DNA of 64,000 bases from Streptomyces rubrogriseus (GCF_027947575.1 NZ_CP116256.1:3038001-3102000), one strand, 5' to 3'; positions 47,073-55,709 are shown, counted from the stretch's first letter. The notes: a model not told the origin generated them from the sequence alone. A program made the numbers and translations.

Positions 47073-47927
47073 TCATCCGAACCGTGCGGCCAGCCGCCGG
47101 TACAGTCCCGGGGCCGCGCCCCGCACCCGGCAGGGCAGGCGCAGCCACGAGGGCACGTACACCTCGTCCCGGCCCCGCAGCACCGCGGTCCGCACCGCCT
47201 CGGCCACGCGCTCGGGAGGTACCGGGCGCGGCCTGGACCGCCGGTAGGGGGCGCCCCGGCGCTCGAAGAACGGGGTGTCGACGACGCCCGGCACCACATG
47301 GGTGACGCCGACGCCCGTGCCCCGCAACTCGTAGCGCAGCGAGTCCGCGAAGGCACCGATCGCGGCCTTGGCGGCGGAGTACACGGCCTCGTCGCGCACC
47401 GCGACACTGCCCGCCAGCGAGCCGATGAGCACCACCCGCCCCGACCCCGCCGCCACCATCCCCGGCAGCAGCAGCCGCACCAGCCGCAACGTGGCCAGCA
47501 CGTTGATGTCGAGCACGTCGTCGATGGTGCGCGGGGGCATGTCCAGGAACTCCCCGGCCCAGCCGACCCCGGCTCCCGCCACCAGCAGATCCACCGGCCC
47601 CGCGGTGGCCAGCGTGAAGTCGGTGAGCTGCCGGCCGGCGCCGGGGAGGGTGAGGTCCGCGGCGAACGCGGTGGCCGACGTGTCGTCGGCGACCTGGCGC
47701 AGCCGCACCGGGTCGCGGCCCGTGAGCACCAGCCGCCAGCCGTCCTCGTCACCCAGACGGCGGGCCACGGCCGCGCCGATGCCGGAGGACGCCCCCGTCA
47801 CGAGCGCCGTACGGGTCCGCGGGTCCCGGTGTCCGACGGGCTGCCGCCGGGGCCTCGCACGGTCCGCGTCGGGTGCGACGACCTGCGGTCCGGGGACGGA
47901 CCGGGGACGGGAGAACGCATGGACCAT
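47073..47927 (-). CDS. Short-chain dehydrogenase/reductase
   Basis: A 284-residue classical SDR. Cofactor motif TGASSGIG (near residue 43), the NNAG-equivalent AGAGVG, and catalytic Ser ... YSAAK (Y-x3-K). NAD(P)H-dependent. A Pro/Arg-rich N-terminal extension of about 38 residues precedes the fold, and a C-terminal tail of 60 residues (RRSRPRPVPPERVAEA) follows it. ATG 47927 has AAGGTGG upstream; an in-frame GTG at 47936 is less likely. It heads a leftward run with the DMT, NodB and GH15 genes and is divergent from an MGDG-synthase-like glycosyltransferase gene. Substrate unknown. Confidence 0.88.
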   Translation of the reverse strand: MVHAFSRPRSVPGPQVVAPDADRARPRRQPVGHRDPRTRTALVTGASSGIGAAVARRLGDEDGWRLVLTGRDPVRLRQVADDTSATAFAADLTLPGAGRQLTDFTLATAGPVDLLVAGAGVGWAGEFLDMPPRTIDDVLDINVLATLRLVRLLLPGMVAAGSGRVVLIGSLAGSVAVRDEAVYSAAKAAIGAFADSLRYELRGTGVGVTHVVPGVVDTPFFERRGAPYRRSRPRPVPPERVAEAVRTAVLRGRDEVYVPSWLRLPCRVRGAAPGLYRRLAARFG

Positions 47928-48091
47928 GGGGACCACCTTGGCTCGGGGCGGGCACCGGGAAGCGGCCGACCTCGCGGTCGGGCTCCCGGCATCCGGCCGG
48001 ACGGGCGGTCACGGAGTATCCCCCAGGGGCCGCCCGAAACGCCCGCTTGTGCGATGGTTTGGAACCCGTGGCACCGGCAACTTGGTCCGTC

Positions 48092-49267
48092 GTGCATCCT
48101 CGCAGCTCATCAGTGCCCCGGCGCCCCGGCACCCCGCGCGGCCCGCAGGGCGGCAGACGTCTGCTGGTGATCAGCGCGAGCATGGGTGCGGGCCACGACA
48201 CGGTCGCCGCCGAACTGGTCCGGCGGGCCCGGGAACGCGGTGACACCGCCCAGACCGTCGACGTCCTCGCCCTCCTGCCGTACGGCCTGGGCACGATCCT
48301 CAGGTGCTTCTACCGCGGGTCCGTACGGCACTTTCCGTGGGCGTACGCCGCCCTCTACCGCCTCTTCCTGCGACCCGGCGCCGGACGCCGGCCGAGCGGG
48401 ACGCCCCTGGCCCGGCTCGCCGGAGACCGGCTGCGACAGTTGGCCGCACGCACCGGCGCGGACGTGGTCGTGCCCGTCTTCCACCTGGGTGCCCAGCTCA
48501 CCGGGCACCTACGGGACCGCGGGCTGCTGCCCGTGCCCAGCGTCGTCCTCGTGATCGACTTCGAGCTCCACCGGCAGTGGCTGCACCCCGGCAACGACCA
48601 CTGCCTGTGTCTCACCGAGCAGGCGGCGCGCGAGGTGCGGGGGAGCACCGGCACTCCGGCGGGAACGTGCGGTCCCGTCGTGGCGCCCGAGTTCTCCGCC
48701 GACCACGTTCCCGGGGCGGCCCAGTGGAGGGAGACTTTCGACCGGCTCGGCCCCGGGCGGCCCGCCGTGCTGCTGTCCGCCGGTGCCTGGGGCGTCGGCT
48801 CGCACCTGGACGCCACCGTCCGGCACCTGGCCGACCACGGCTATCTGCCGGTCGTGCTCTGCGGCGACAACCGGCGGCTGCGCCGCACGCTGTCCGGCAC
48901 ACCCGGTGTCCTCGCCCTGGGCTGGGTGACGGACATGCCGGGCCTGCTGCACGCCGCCCGTGCCCTGATCGACAACGCGGCCGGTCAGACCGCCGTGCAG
49001 GCGCTCGCGGCCGGACTGCCGGTCGTGGGCCATCGCCCCATACCCGGTCACGGCGCGGACGGCGTCCGGCGGATGGCCGCGCTGGGCGTCTCCGAGGTCG
49101 CCGAGGACCGGACCGCGCTGCTCGAAGCCCTGGCGCGGCTCACCGCACCCGGCCGGGACCGGCGCCGGCGGATCGCCGCCGGACGCGCCCTGTTCACCGG
49201 CAACGCGGACGCCCTGACACTGGTGACCGACCTCGCCGACGCCGCACGTGCGGGCGTACGGCGGTGA
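48092..49267 (+). CDS. MGDG-synthase/MurG-like glycosyltransferase
   Basis: About 391 residues from the GTG at 48092. The N-terminal domain begins RRLLVISASMGAGHDTVAA, the hallmark of MGDG synthase and diacylglycerol glucosyltransferases, which bind lipid acceptors. The C-terminal GT28-type donor-binding domain has GWVTDMPGLLHAARALIDNA and GLPVVGHRPIPGHG. Such enzymes add sugar to diacylglycerol, undecaprenyl or hydroxylated lipid carriers. Start uncertain: GTG 48113 and GTG 48068 are also in frame, none with a good ribosome site. It is divergent from the SDR-DMT-NodB-GH15 run, suggesting a glycolipid or glycan product. Confidence 0.85.
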   Translation: MHPRSSSVPRRPGTPRGPQGGRRLLVISASMGAGHDTVAAELVRRARERGDTAQTVDVLALLPYGLGTILRCFYRGSVRHFPWAYAALYRLFLRPGAGRRPSGTPLARLAGDRLRQLAARTGADVVVPVFHLGAQLTGHLRDRGLLPVPSVVLVIDFELHRQWLHPGNDHCLCLTEQAAREVRGSTGTPAGTCGPVVAPEFSADHVPGAAQWRETFDRLGPGRPAVLLSAGAWGVGSHLDATVRHLADHGYLPVVLCGDNRRLRRTLSGTPGVLALGWVTDMPGLLHAARALIDNAAGQTAVQALAAGLPVVGHRPIPGHGADGVRRMAALGVSEVAEDRTALLEALARLTAPGRDRRRRIAAGRALFTGNADALTLVTDLADAARAGVRR

Positions 49268-49389
49268 GAGAGCGCCGCGAGCACGGCGGGGGAGCGAGGC
49301 GGGGGAGCGAGCGGGGAGCTTACGCCCGTTTTCCCGGACGTACACAGGGCACCCGCCCGGGGCGCGAACCGGCACAAGGAGGCGACGCC

Positions 49390-49776
49390 GTGCGGCTCGA
49401 CGAGTTCCTCACCAGGGTCCGCGACCGCGGTGAGTTCCACGGCGACGACGAGGCCGAGCAGGTCGCCACGGCCGTGCTGTGGGTGGTCGCGTCCCGCATC
49501 CCGCCGGGGGAGGCCGCCGACCTGGCCCGCGACCTGCCCGCACCCCTGGACGACGCGCTGCGCCTGGAACGCGGGCGCCCCGAGACCTTCGGGCGCGAGG
49601 AGTTCCTCCGGCGGGTGGCCCAGCAGACCGGTGCCCGGCCGCGCACCGCCGAGTGGGACGCGGGCGCCGTGCTGTCCACCCTCGCCGAGGCCGTGCCCCG
49701 TGAACGCCTCGACCGACTGCTGGCCGACCTGCCCGCCGACTGTGCCGACCTCTTCGGCGGTCCGGCACCCCACTGA
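49390..49776 (+). CDS. DUF2267 domain protein
   Basis: A 128-residue DUF2267 protein (MRLDEFLTRVRDRGEFHGDDEAEQ). The domain is about 120 residues, with EAEQVATAVLWVVASRIP, GEAADLARDLPAPLDDAL and EEFLRRVAQQTG; it is helical, and some members look like rearranged HTH or regulatory units. Start GTG is fixed by AAGGAGG at 49377-49383. It lies 122 bp downstream of the glycosyltransferase, same strand. Function unknown. Confidence 0.82.
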   Translation: MRLDEFLTRVRDRGEFHGDDEAEQVATAVLWVVASRIPPGEAADLARDLPAPLDDALRLERGRPETFGREEFLRRVAQQTGARPRTAEWDAGAVLSTLAEAVPRERLDRLLADLPADCADLFGGPAPH

Positions 49777-49820
49777 GAGCGGCCCCGGAGAGACAGGGCA
49801 CCGAGACCGAGGAGACACCC

Positions 49821-50312
49821 ATGACGGACGTTGAGCAGCGCTACGCCGACGGCGAGGAGACACCTCTCCTCGGGTACGCGGCGCTGGCCACGACCTTCGC
49901 GGCCGCTGCCGGCGCGTTCACGGTGACGGCATGGCGCCGTGGGGTCCGGCTGCCCGACTCCGTCCCCGCCTGGGACGTGGTCCTGCTGGGAACGGCGACG
50001 TTCAAGGCCTCTCGGCTGCTGACCAAGGACAAGGTCACCAGCTTCCTGCGGGCCCCCTTCACCCGCCGCGAACGGGAGGGCAACGCCAACGAGGTGATGG
50101 ACGCCGGGCGCGGGACCGGTCTGCGCCGTGCCGTCGGTGACCTGATCTCCTGCCCGTTCTGCACCTCCGCCTGGGTGGCCGGCGGGCTCGTGGGCACCTA
50201 CGCCGTCGCGCCCAGGGCGGGGCGGCTGGTGTGCGCGGGCCTGAGCGCGGTCGTGGTGTCGGACTGGCTGCAGTACGCGTGGAGCCTGACGGCGCAGAAG
50301 GCCGAGGAATGA
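49821..50312 (+). CDS. DUF1360 membrane-associated protein
   Basis: A 163-residue DUF1360 protein (MTDVEQRYADGEETPLLGYA) with two or three membrane segments. The conserved segments LGTATFKASRLLTKDKVT, the AGRGTGLRRAVGDLISCPFCTSAWVAG stretch (with paired Cys, C-P-F-C-x-S-W) and ALSAVVVSDWLQYAW are the family fold. In Bacillus a relative protects against envelope stress; no role is proven here. It follows the DUF2267 gene by 44 bp. Confidence 0.85.
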   Translation: MTDVEQRYADGEETPLLGYAALATTFAAAAGAFTVTAWRRGVRLPDSVPAWDVVLLGTATFKASRLLTKDKVTSFLRAPFTRREREGNANEVMDAGRGTGLRRAVGDLISCPFCTSAWVAGGLVGTYAVAPRAGRLVCAGLSAVVVSDWLQYAWSLTAQKAEE

Positions 50313-50378
50313 GCCGAGGAAGGTGCCGGGGAACGAGCCGGGCAGGGAACGGAACGAGGCCCGGGGCCGGGCGGCCGG

Positions 50379-50777
50379 TCAGTCGCGCTCGGCGCGCTCC
50401 GCCCGCTCGGCGTGCAGCTTCTTCACCCGGACCGCCTCCTTGCGCACGTCGGCCTGGACCGCCTGCTCCCGCTCCAGCCACTCCGGGCGCTCCTGCTTCA
50501 GGGCGTCGATCTGCTCCGTGGTCAGCGGCTCGGTGACCCCGCCCCGGTGCAGGCCCGCGATGGAGACGCCCAGCTTCGCCGCCACCACCGGCCGCGGGTG
50601 CGGACCGTCGCGCCGCAGCTCGCGCAACCACGCGGGCGGGTCGGCCTGGAGCGCGTTCAGCTCGGCACGCGTGACGACGCCCTCCCGGAAGTCGGCGGGT
50701 GTGGCCTCGAGGTACACACCCAGCTTCTTCGCCGCGGTCGCGGGCTTCATGGTCTGGGTGTTCTGGTGCGACGTCAT
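50379..50777 (-). CDS. DUF5997 family protein
   Basis: A 132-residue protein (MTSHQNTQTMKPATAAKKLGV). Two related helical units: AAKKLGVYLEATPADFREGVVTRAEL (about 13-40) and AAKLGVSIAGLHRGGVTEPLT (about 70-92), the latter shaped like a helix-turn-helix. A lysine/arginine-rich, possibly coiled-coil C-terminus follows. Start ATG at 50777. Divergent from the LysR-effector-domain gene with 58 bp between starts. It may supply the DNA-binding half that the neighbour lacks; this is inference. Confidence 0.75.
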   Translation of the reverse strand: MTSHQNTQTMKPATAAKKLGVYLEATPADFREGVVTRAELNALQADPPAWLRELRRDGPHPRPVVAAKLGVSIAGLHRGGVTEPLTTEQIDALKQERPEWLEREQAVQADVRKEAVRVKKLHAERAERAERD

Positions 50778-50835
50778 GCGGTCAAGGGTATCGATCGTGT
50801 GAGTGGCTCCCGACCACGACCGGTAACCTGGCCGG

Positions 50836-51672
50836 GTGACAGGCTCGGAAGCTCCCCCTTCGTTCCGGCTCGCGTACGTCCCGGGGGTGACGCCCGACAA
50901 ATGGGTGCGCATCTGGAACGAGCGGCTGCCGGACGTCCCCCTCGCCCTGACCCAGGTCCCCGCCGCCGAAGCGGCGGGCGTGCTGCTGGGCGGCGACGCC
51001 GACGCCGGGCTCGTACGCCTGCCCGTCGACCGTACGGCGCTCAGCGCCATCCCCCTCTACACCGAGACCACGGTCGTGCTGGTCCCCAGGGACCATCTGG
51101 TCACCGCGGCCGACGAGGTGACCGTCGGGGACATCGCCGACGAGATCGTGCTGCACCCCCTGGACGACGTCCTGGACTGGGAGCGGCTGCCCGGCAGGCC
51201 CGCGCTCGAGCGCCCGGCCACCACCGCGGACGCCGTCGAACTGGTGGCGGCCGGGATCGGGGTGCTGCTCGTGCCGCTGTCGCTGGCCCGCCTGCACCAC
51301 CGCAAGGACCTCACGTACCGCACGGTCGCGGACGCCCCGGAGTCGAGCGTGGCCCTGTCCTGGCCCGAGGACGCGCACACGGACCGGGTCGAGGACTTCA
51401 TCGGCATCGTCCGGGGCCGGACCGTCAACAGCACCCGGGGCCGACAGCCGGAACCGGCGGGCTCCAAGGGCGGACGCACCGAAGGGGCCCCCTCCGCGCG
51501 TCGCAAACCGGCGGCCGGGAAGGCGGGCGGCAGGACGGGCGGAGCCGCGGGCGGCAAATCCGGCGGGAAGCAGACCGGGAGTGCCCGGCGCGGCACCGGC
51601 GGCAGCCACCGGGGCGCGAGCGGCGGCAAGGGCAAGGGCGGCGGACGCGGCGGCAGGCCGCGTCAGCGCTGA
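50836..51672 (+). CDS. LysR-type effector-binding domain protein lacking the HTH
   Basis: A 278-residue protein beginning directly with a LysR substrate-binding-like fold (SFRLAYVPGVTPDKWVRIWNE), with no N-terminal helix-turn-helix. The effector fold runs to about residue 195, with VLVPRDHLVTAADEV and GIGVLLVPLSLARLHHR. The last roughly 80 residues are an Arg/Gly/Lys-rich tail (GGKGKGGGRGGRP) that could bind nucleic acid. GTG start. Divergent from the DUF5997 gene, which has an HTH-like unit. The pair may form a split regulator. Confidence 0.85.
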   Translation: MTGSEAPPSFRLAYVPGVTPDKWVRIWNERLPDVPLALTQVPAAEAAGVLLGGDADAGLVRLPVDRTALSAIPLYTETTVVLVPRDHLVTAADEVTVGDIADEIVLHPLDDVLDWERLPGRPALERPATTADAVELVAAGIGVLLVPLSLARLHHRKDLTYRTVADAPESSVALSWPEDAHTDRVEDFIGIVRGRTVNSTRGRQPEPAGSKGGRTEGAPSARRKPAAGKAGGRTGGAAGGKSGGKQTGSARRGTGGSHRGASGGKGKGGGRGGRPRQR

Positions 51673-51679
51673 CCCCGAC

Positions 51680-51772
51680 GGCGGACCGGCCACCGCCGGT
51701 CCTCGGCGGACCGGCCACCGCCAGCCCTCGGTGGACCCGTCACCGGTCGTCGGCAGACCCGCCACGGCCGAC
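51680..51772 (+). repeat. 25-bp tandem repeat downstream of the LysR-like gene
   Basis: Two near-identical 25-bp units (51680-51704 and 51705-51729, core GGCGGACCGGCCACCGCC) followed by two more diverged copies of 22 bp. They start just after the LysR-like stop, between two converging genes. The units are partly palindromic (ACCGGCCACCGCCGGT-like), so they may also act as terminator hairpins. Confidence 0.6.
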
Positions 51773-51789
51773 CCATCCCCCCCAACACG

Positions 51790-52530
51790 TCAGCGGACCG
51801 TCGGGCTGGGCGTCGGTGCGGAGGTGTTGACCTCGAGCCCGGGCGGCGCGGTGAGCGAGAGCACCGGCTCGCCGGGCTGCGGGGCCGGCGGTGTGAGCTG
51901 TGCCTTGGGCAGGTTCGGTGGCGCGGTCTGCTGGAAGTTGACCTGGTCGAAGTTGACCAGCCCGGTCTTCTCCAGCACGGTGATGTGGTCGAGGACGGTG
52001 TCGTTGGCCTGGTCGGCGAGCTGCCGCACCAGGGAGTTCTTGGTGTTGGCCCGGATGTTGGCGATGGCCGGGAAGATCTGGCCGTGCGTGATCCGCATGA
52101 TGTTGACCGCGGTGGTGTCGAACTGCTTGCCCGTCGTCCCGTTCACGGTCGAGACGAACTGCTGCTGCTGCGGTGAGGCCAGGTTGGGCAGGGTGATGCC
52201 CAGCTCCGGTGCGATCCTGCGGCAGGTGGCGTCCAGCCGGGAGTGGCCGACGACCAGGTGCTCACCGGCCTCCTTCATCTCCGGTGTCGTCCCCCGCTCC
52301 ATGGCCATCAGCCCGAGCGGATGCTCCCACAGCCCCGCGGCACGCACCTTCACCACGAAGTCCCGGTCCTGCTCGGTGAGCGGCCCGTACCGCGTGTTGG
52401 TGACGACCCGGGCCTGGTCACTGCCCGCGTTCTGCACCCCGAGCATGGCCGGGTAGGCGAGGGCGGTGAGGGTGAGGACCAGGGCACCGGCCACGAAGGC
52501 GGTCCCTGCCGTGGTGCGCGTGATGCGCAT
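51790..52530 (-). CDS. DUF4142 exported protein
   Basis: A 246-residue protein with an N-terminal signal anchor (AFVAGALVLTLTALAYPA), then a DUF4142-type helical domain: TEQDRDFVVKVRAAGLWE, EHLVVGHSRLDATCRRIAPEL, DTTAVNIMRITHGQIFPAIA and NDTVLDHITVLEKTGL, with the spaced His typical of the family. A Pro-rich tail follows. ATG 52530 has AGGAGG four bases upstream. It is the last gene of the leftward HAD-Lrp side. Function unknown; the family resembles ferritin-like four-helix proteins. Confidence 0.82.
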   Translation of the reverse strand: MRITRTTAGTAFVAGALVLTLTALAYPAMLGVQNAGSDQARVVTNTRYGPLTEQDRDFVVKVRAAGLWEHPLGLMAMERGTTPEMKEAGEHLVVGHSRLDATCRRIAPELGITLPNLASPQQQQFVSTVNGTTGKQFDTTAVNIMRITHGQIFPAIANIRANTKNSLVRQLADQANDTVLDHITVLEKTGLVNFDQVNFQQTAPPNLPKAQLTPPAPQPGEPVLSLTAPPGLEVNTSAPTPSPTVR

Positions 52531-52613
52531 CGTGCCTCCTGGGGCGAAGACAGGCTCGGACACCAGGAGATACGGATTCGAGAAGCGATCTGATCACCGT
52601 TTCGAGCACTTGC

Positions 52614-53354
52614 TCATATCGTTTCCCCCACATCGTTTCGGTCGGTCCGCAGCCAGTCGTGTGCCGCCCGCGCGGTGAACTCCTCCTGGCCACCGCGCAC
52701 CAGCAGTTCCGCGGTGGCGAACTCCGGTGCGTCGGCCTGCCCCGCGACGTACGGGATCGCGATGCAGCGCATTCCGGCCGCGTGCGCGGCGGCGGCACCG
52801 GGAGCGGCGTCCTCCAGCACCACGCAGCGGGCCGGGTCCGCGCCCAGCCGGCGGGCGGCCTCCAGGAAGACGTCGGGGGCGGGTTTGCCGCGTGCCACTT
52901 CGTCGGCCGAGACGACCGTGCGCAGGTGTGCGTCCAGGCCGGTGCGCGCCAGGATCGTCGCGATGGCCTCGGGCGAGGATCCCGAAGCCACCGCCATCGG
53001 TACGCCCTCGCCCGCCAGCAGTTCGACGAACTTCCGCATCTCGGGGTACGCGCGGGCCGAGGTGCGGGCGAGCCCGAGATAGTGCCGGTTCTTCACGGCG
53101 AGCAGTTCCCCGACCGTGGCCCGCAGCCCGTACCGCCGCTTCCAGTCGGCGACCGTCTCCTGGGTGCTGATGCCCACGTACGTCTCATGATCGGCCCAGG
53201 TGAAGTCCGGGACACCGTACTCGGCGAGGGTGCGCCGACCCGCTTCGTAGTAGTTCGGCTCGCTGTCCACGAGCGTTCCGTCGAGATCGAAGATGACCGA
53301 GATGCCGCCCCGGGGGCCCATGGTGCTCATGGCGTCCAGGATGCCAAGGATCAC
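52614..53354 (-). CDS. HAD-superfamily phosphatase
   Basis: A 246-residue beta-phosphoglucomutase-like HAD hydrolase. Motif I FDLDGTLVDSE (nucleophile Asp), Motif II Ser/Thr in VASGSSPEA, and motif III Lys in ARGKPAPDVFLEAARR with motif IV acidic VVLEDAAPG. GTG 53354 overlaps the Lrp stop by four bases (GTGA), so translation is coupled; an ATG at 53330 is the alternative. Sugar phosphates or nucleotides are common substrates for this branch. It is probably regulated together with Lrp. Confidence 0.88.
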   Translation of the reverse strand: MILGILDAMSTMGPRGGISVIFDLDGTLVDSEPNYYEAGRRTLAEYGVPDFTWADHETYVGISTQETVADWKRRYGLRATVGELLAVKNRHYLGLARTSARAYPEMRKFVELLAGEGVPMAVASGSSPEAIATILARTGLDAHLRTVVSADEVARGKPAPDVFLEAARRLGADPARCVVLEDAAPGAAAAHAAGMRCIAIPYVAGQADAPEFATAELLVRGGQEEFTARAAHDWLRTDRNDVGETI

Positions 53355-53827
53355 CTGCGGGCCGAGCGCCCGATCGACTCCACCAGGGGCAGCAACCGGT
53401 GCGGCACGCGCTCGCGCAGCGCCACCTCGCTGCGGGTGCGGACCACGCCGGGCAGACTGATCAGCTTCTGCACCACGTCTTCCAGGTGCGCGTTGTCACG
53501 GGCCACGACGCGGGTCAGCAGGTCCCCGCCACCCGTGATGGAGAAGGCCTCGACGATCTCCGGCACGGCCGCCAGCGCCTCGCCCACCTCGTCCAGGTGG
53601 CCCTGGGTGACCTCGATGTGCACGAACGCGAGCACCGGATGGCCCAGGGCGGCGGGGGAGAGGGACGGAGCGGTACCGGTGATCACGCCGTCCCGCTCCA
53701 GGCGGTCGAGGCGGGCCTGGAGAGTGCCGCGGGCGATCCCGAGGAGGCGGGCGTACTCGCGCACGCTGGTGCGCGGCTGCTCCAGCAGCAGCCGCAGGAT
53801 GCGGGTGTCGAGTTCGTCGACGGCCAT
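53351..53827 (-). CDS. Lrp/AsnC-family transcriptional regulator
   Basis: A 158-residue Lrp/AsnC regulator. N-terminal helix-turn-helix DTRILRLLLEQPRTSVREYARLLGI and GTLQARLDRLERDGVI; C-terminal RAM effector domain FVHIEVTQGHLDEVGEAL, FSITGGGDLLTRVVARD and LISLPGVVRTRSEVAL. Binds an amino acid. A 9-bp inverted repeat starts 24 bp upstream of its start, between it and the divergent FUSC gene, and is a candidate operator. Its stop overlaps the HAD gene start. Confidence 0.9.
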   Translation of the reverse strand: MAVDELDTRILRLLLEQPRTSVREYARLLGIARGTLQARLDRLERDGVITGTAPSLSPAALGHPVLAFVHIEVTQGHLDEVGEALAAVPEIVEAFSITGGGDLLTRVVARDNAHLEDVVQKLISLPGVVRTRSEVALRERVPHRLLPLVESIGRSARR

Positions 53828-53850
53828 CGCGGGTCCGGCCCCCTTCAGTC

Positions 53851-53904
53851 GGCCATTGGCTCTCCGGTGGCCGCAGGCATGCCGTGATCACAGTACCAAT
53901 GGCC
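53851..53904. promoter_or_regulatory. Spaced 9-bp inverted repeat between lrp and FUSC, candidate Lrp site
   Basis: GGCCATTGG (53851-53859) and CCAATGGCC (53896-53904) are perfect reverse complements with a 36-bp spacer. Centre-to-centre is 45 bp (about four helical turns), suiting two Lrp dimers bound on the same face. Located 24 bp from the lrp start and about 141 bp from the FUSC start. Confidence 0.65.
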
Positions 53905-54044
53905 CACTCCGACGGCAGCCTGTTGAGCCACTGGCGTCCGGGATGCTCCTATAGACGTGTCGATGGCGCTGCGGACCCCGCGGCGCCTTTTGCGTGTGGT
54001 GACTTCCGGGCCGGTGGCGTGAGCGAGCGAGGGGGCGGTAATCA

Positions 54045-55535
54045 GTGCTGAAGAAGGTGTTCGTGAGCCCGGACCCGGGACGGTCCCGGCTGCGGTTCGC
54101 GGCCCGGGCCGTCCTCGGCATCGGGCTGGCCGTCGTGGTGTGCGGACTGGCCGGTACGTCCCTGATCGGCGCGATCATCGGGGGCCTCGCCGCCCTGCTC
54201 GCGCTCTTCACCGTCACCGACGCCACCGTGCGCGGTCAGGCCTTCACCACCGCGCTGCTGCCGGTCGCCGGGCTGCCCGTGCTCACCGCGGCCGCCGCGC
54301 TGCACGACCTCCCGGTGGCCCGGGATCTCACCTTCCTCGCCGTCGTCGGCGCCGGCGTGTACGCGCGTCGCTGGGGCCCGCGCGGGCACAGCCTCGGCGT
54401 CTTCGCCTTCATGACCTTCTTCATCGCCCAGTTCCTGCACGCCACCACGGACCGGCTGCCCGAGATGTTCGCCGCCGTCCTGCTGTCCGTGGCCACCGCC
54501 GCGGCGGTGCGGTTCGGACTGTGGTGCTACGAGCGCCGCCGGCCCGCGCCCGCCGTCCCCGCGCCGCCCGCCGGCACCGGACTGGCCCGCATCACCACCC
54601 GGCAGGCCGTGCAGGCGACCGCGGGCGCCGGTTTCGCCCTGGTCGTGGGCCAGCTGGTGTCCGGCGACCGCTGGTACTGGGCCGTCGGCGCCACCTGGTG
54701 GGTGTTCGTCAACACCACCTCGCGCGGCGAGACGCTGGTGCGCGGCTTCCGCCGGGTCCTCGGCACGGTCGTCGGCATCGGGCTGGGCTTCCTGATCGCC
54801 GTGCCGGTGGCCGGAGCGCCGGTGCCCACCGCCGTACTCGCCGCCGCCTGCGTCTTCGGCATCTTCTACACCGCCGCGGTCTCCTACACCTGGATGATGC
54901 TCTGCGTCACCCTGCTCGCCGAGCTGCTCTACGGCCTCCTGGGCGTCCTCGGCCCCGGCCTGCTCGCGCTGCGGATCGCCGAGACCGGCGTGGGTGCGCT
55001 CGGCGCCGCGCTCGCCGTGCTCTTCGTCCTGCCCGTCACCACGCACGCCGTCACCGACGTCTGGATCCAGCGCGCCCTGCGCTGCGTGCACGCCTGCACC
55101 GCGGAGGCCGCCGCCCGGCTCGCCGGAACCGAGGGCGCCGATCCGGCGCCGCGCGTGGCGGAGCTGGAGCAGCTGCTGGGCCGGGTACGGCTGTCGGTCG
55201 CCCCGCTCGTGCACCCGCTGAGCCCGATGCACGGCCGCAGGCGGCGGGCCCGCCGGGTCCTTGACCTGCTCGACGACTGCGCCCGGGAGATCCGGGGCCT
55301 GGTCGCCGTGGCCGCCGACCCCGAAGCCTCGCACGACGCACGGCTGGCCGCCGCCTGCTGGCGTGTCGAGGCCGCGGTCGAGGCACTCACCGGCGGAGGC
55401 GCAGTGCCCGCCCGTACCGGCGGACCGCGCGCCGCCGAACCCGCGCTGGCGCACCTCCACGACCTGGAACAGGCCCTCGCCGAACTCGCCACGCCCCTGC
55501 GCACCCCCTCCGGTTCGCGCCTGGCCGGCGCCTGA
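54045..55535 (+). CDS. FUSC-family membrane transporter
   Basis: A 496-residue protein of the FUSC/aromatic acid exporter type: two blocks of membrane helices (about residues 20-165 and 190-340), the second containing YWAVGATWWVFVNTTSRGETLVRGFRRVLGTVVG, split here for length as YWAVGATWWVF, SRGETLVRGF and RVLGTVVGIG, the FUSC hallmark, then a cytosolic helical domain (350-480). Exports small acids or amphiphiles. GTG start. Divergent from lrp across a 9-bp inverted repeat, so Lrp may control it. Confidence 0.88.
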   Translation: MLKKVFVSPDPGRSRLRFAARAVLGIGLAVVVCGLAGTSLIGAIIGGLAALLALFTVTDATVRGQAFTTALLPVAGLPVLTAAAALHDLPVARDLTFLAVVGAGVYARRWGPRGHSLGVFAFMTFFIAQFLHATTDRLPEMFAAVLLSVATAAAVRFGLWCYERRRPAPAVPAPPAGTGLARITTRQAVQATAGAGFALVVGQLVSGDRWYWAVGATWWVFVNTTSRGETLVRGFRRVLGTVVGIGLGFLIAVPVAGAPVPTAVLAAACVFGIFYTAAVSYTWMMLCVTLLAELLYGLLGVLGPGLLALRIAETGVGALGAALAVLFVLPVTTHAVTDVWIQRALRCVHACTAEAAARLAGTEGADPAPRVAELEQLLGRVRLSVAPLVHPLSPMHGRRRRARRVLDLLDDCAREIRGLVAVAADPEASHDARLAAACWRVEAAVEALTGGGAVPARTGGPRAAEPALAHLHDLEQALAELATPLRTPSGSRLAGA

Positions 55536-55709
55536 CCCGGCTCGCCCGCCGCCCCCGCGACACCCGTTTGGTCTAGACCGCGCGTGATCGACTGCTACCG
55601 TCGCTCCCGGGCGGACGATCAGGCCGGGCGACCGGGACGGCACTCGACGCGACGCAGGACGAAGCAGGCAGTCGAAGCGGGCAGACGAAGCAGGGCGAGA
55701 GGGGCAGCG

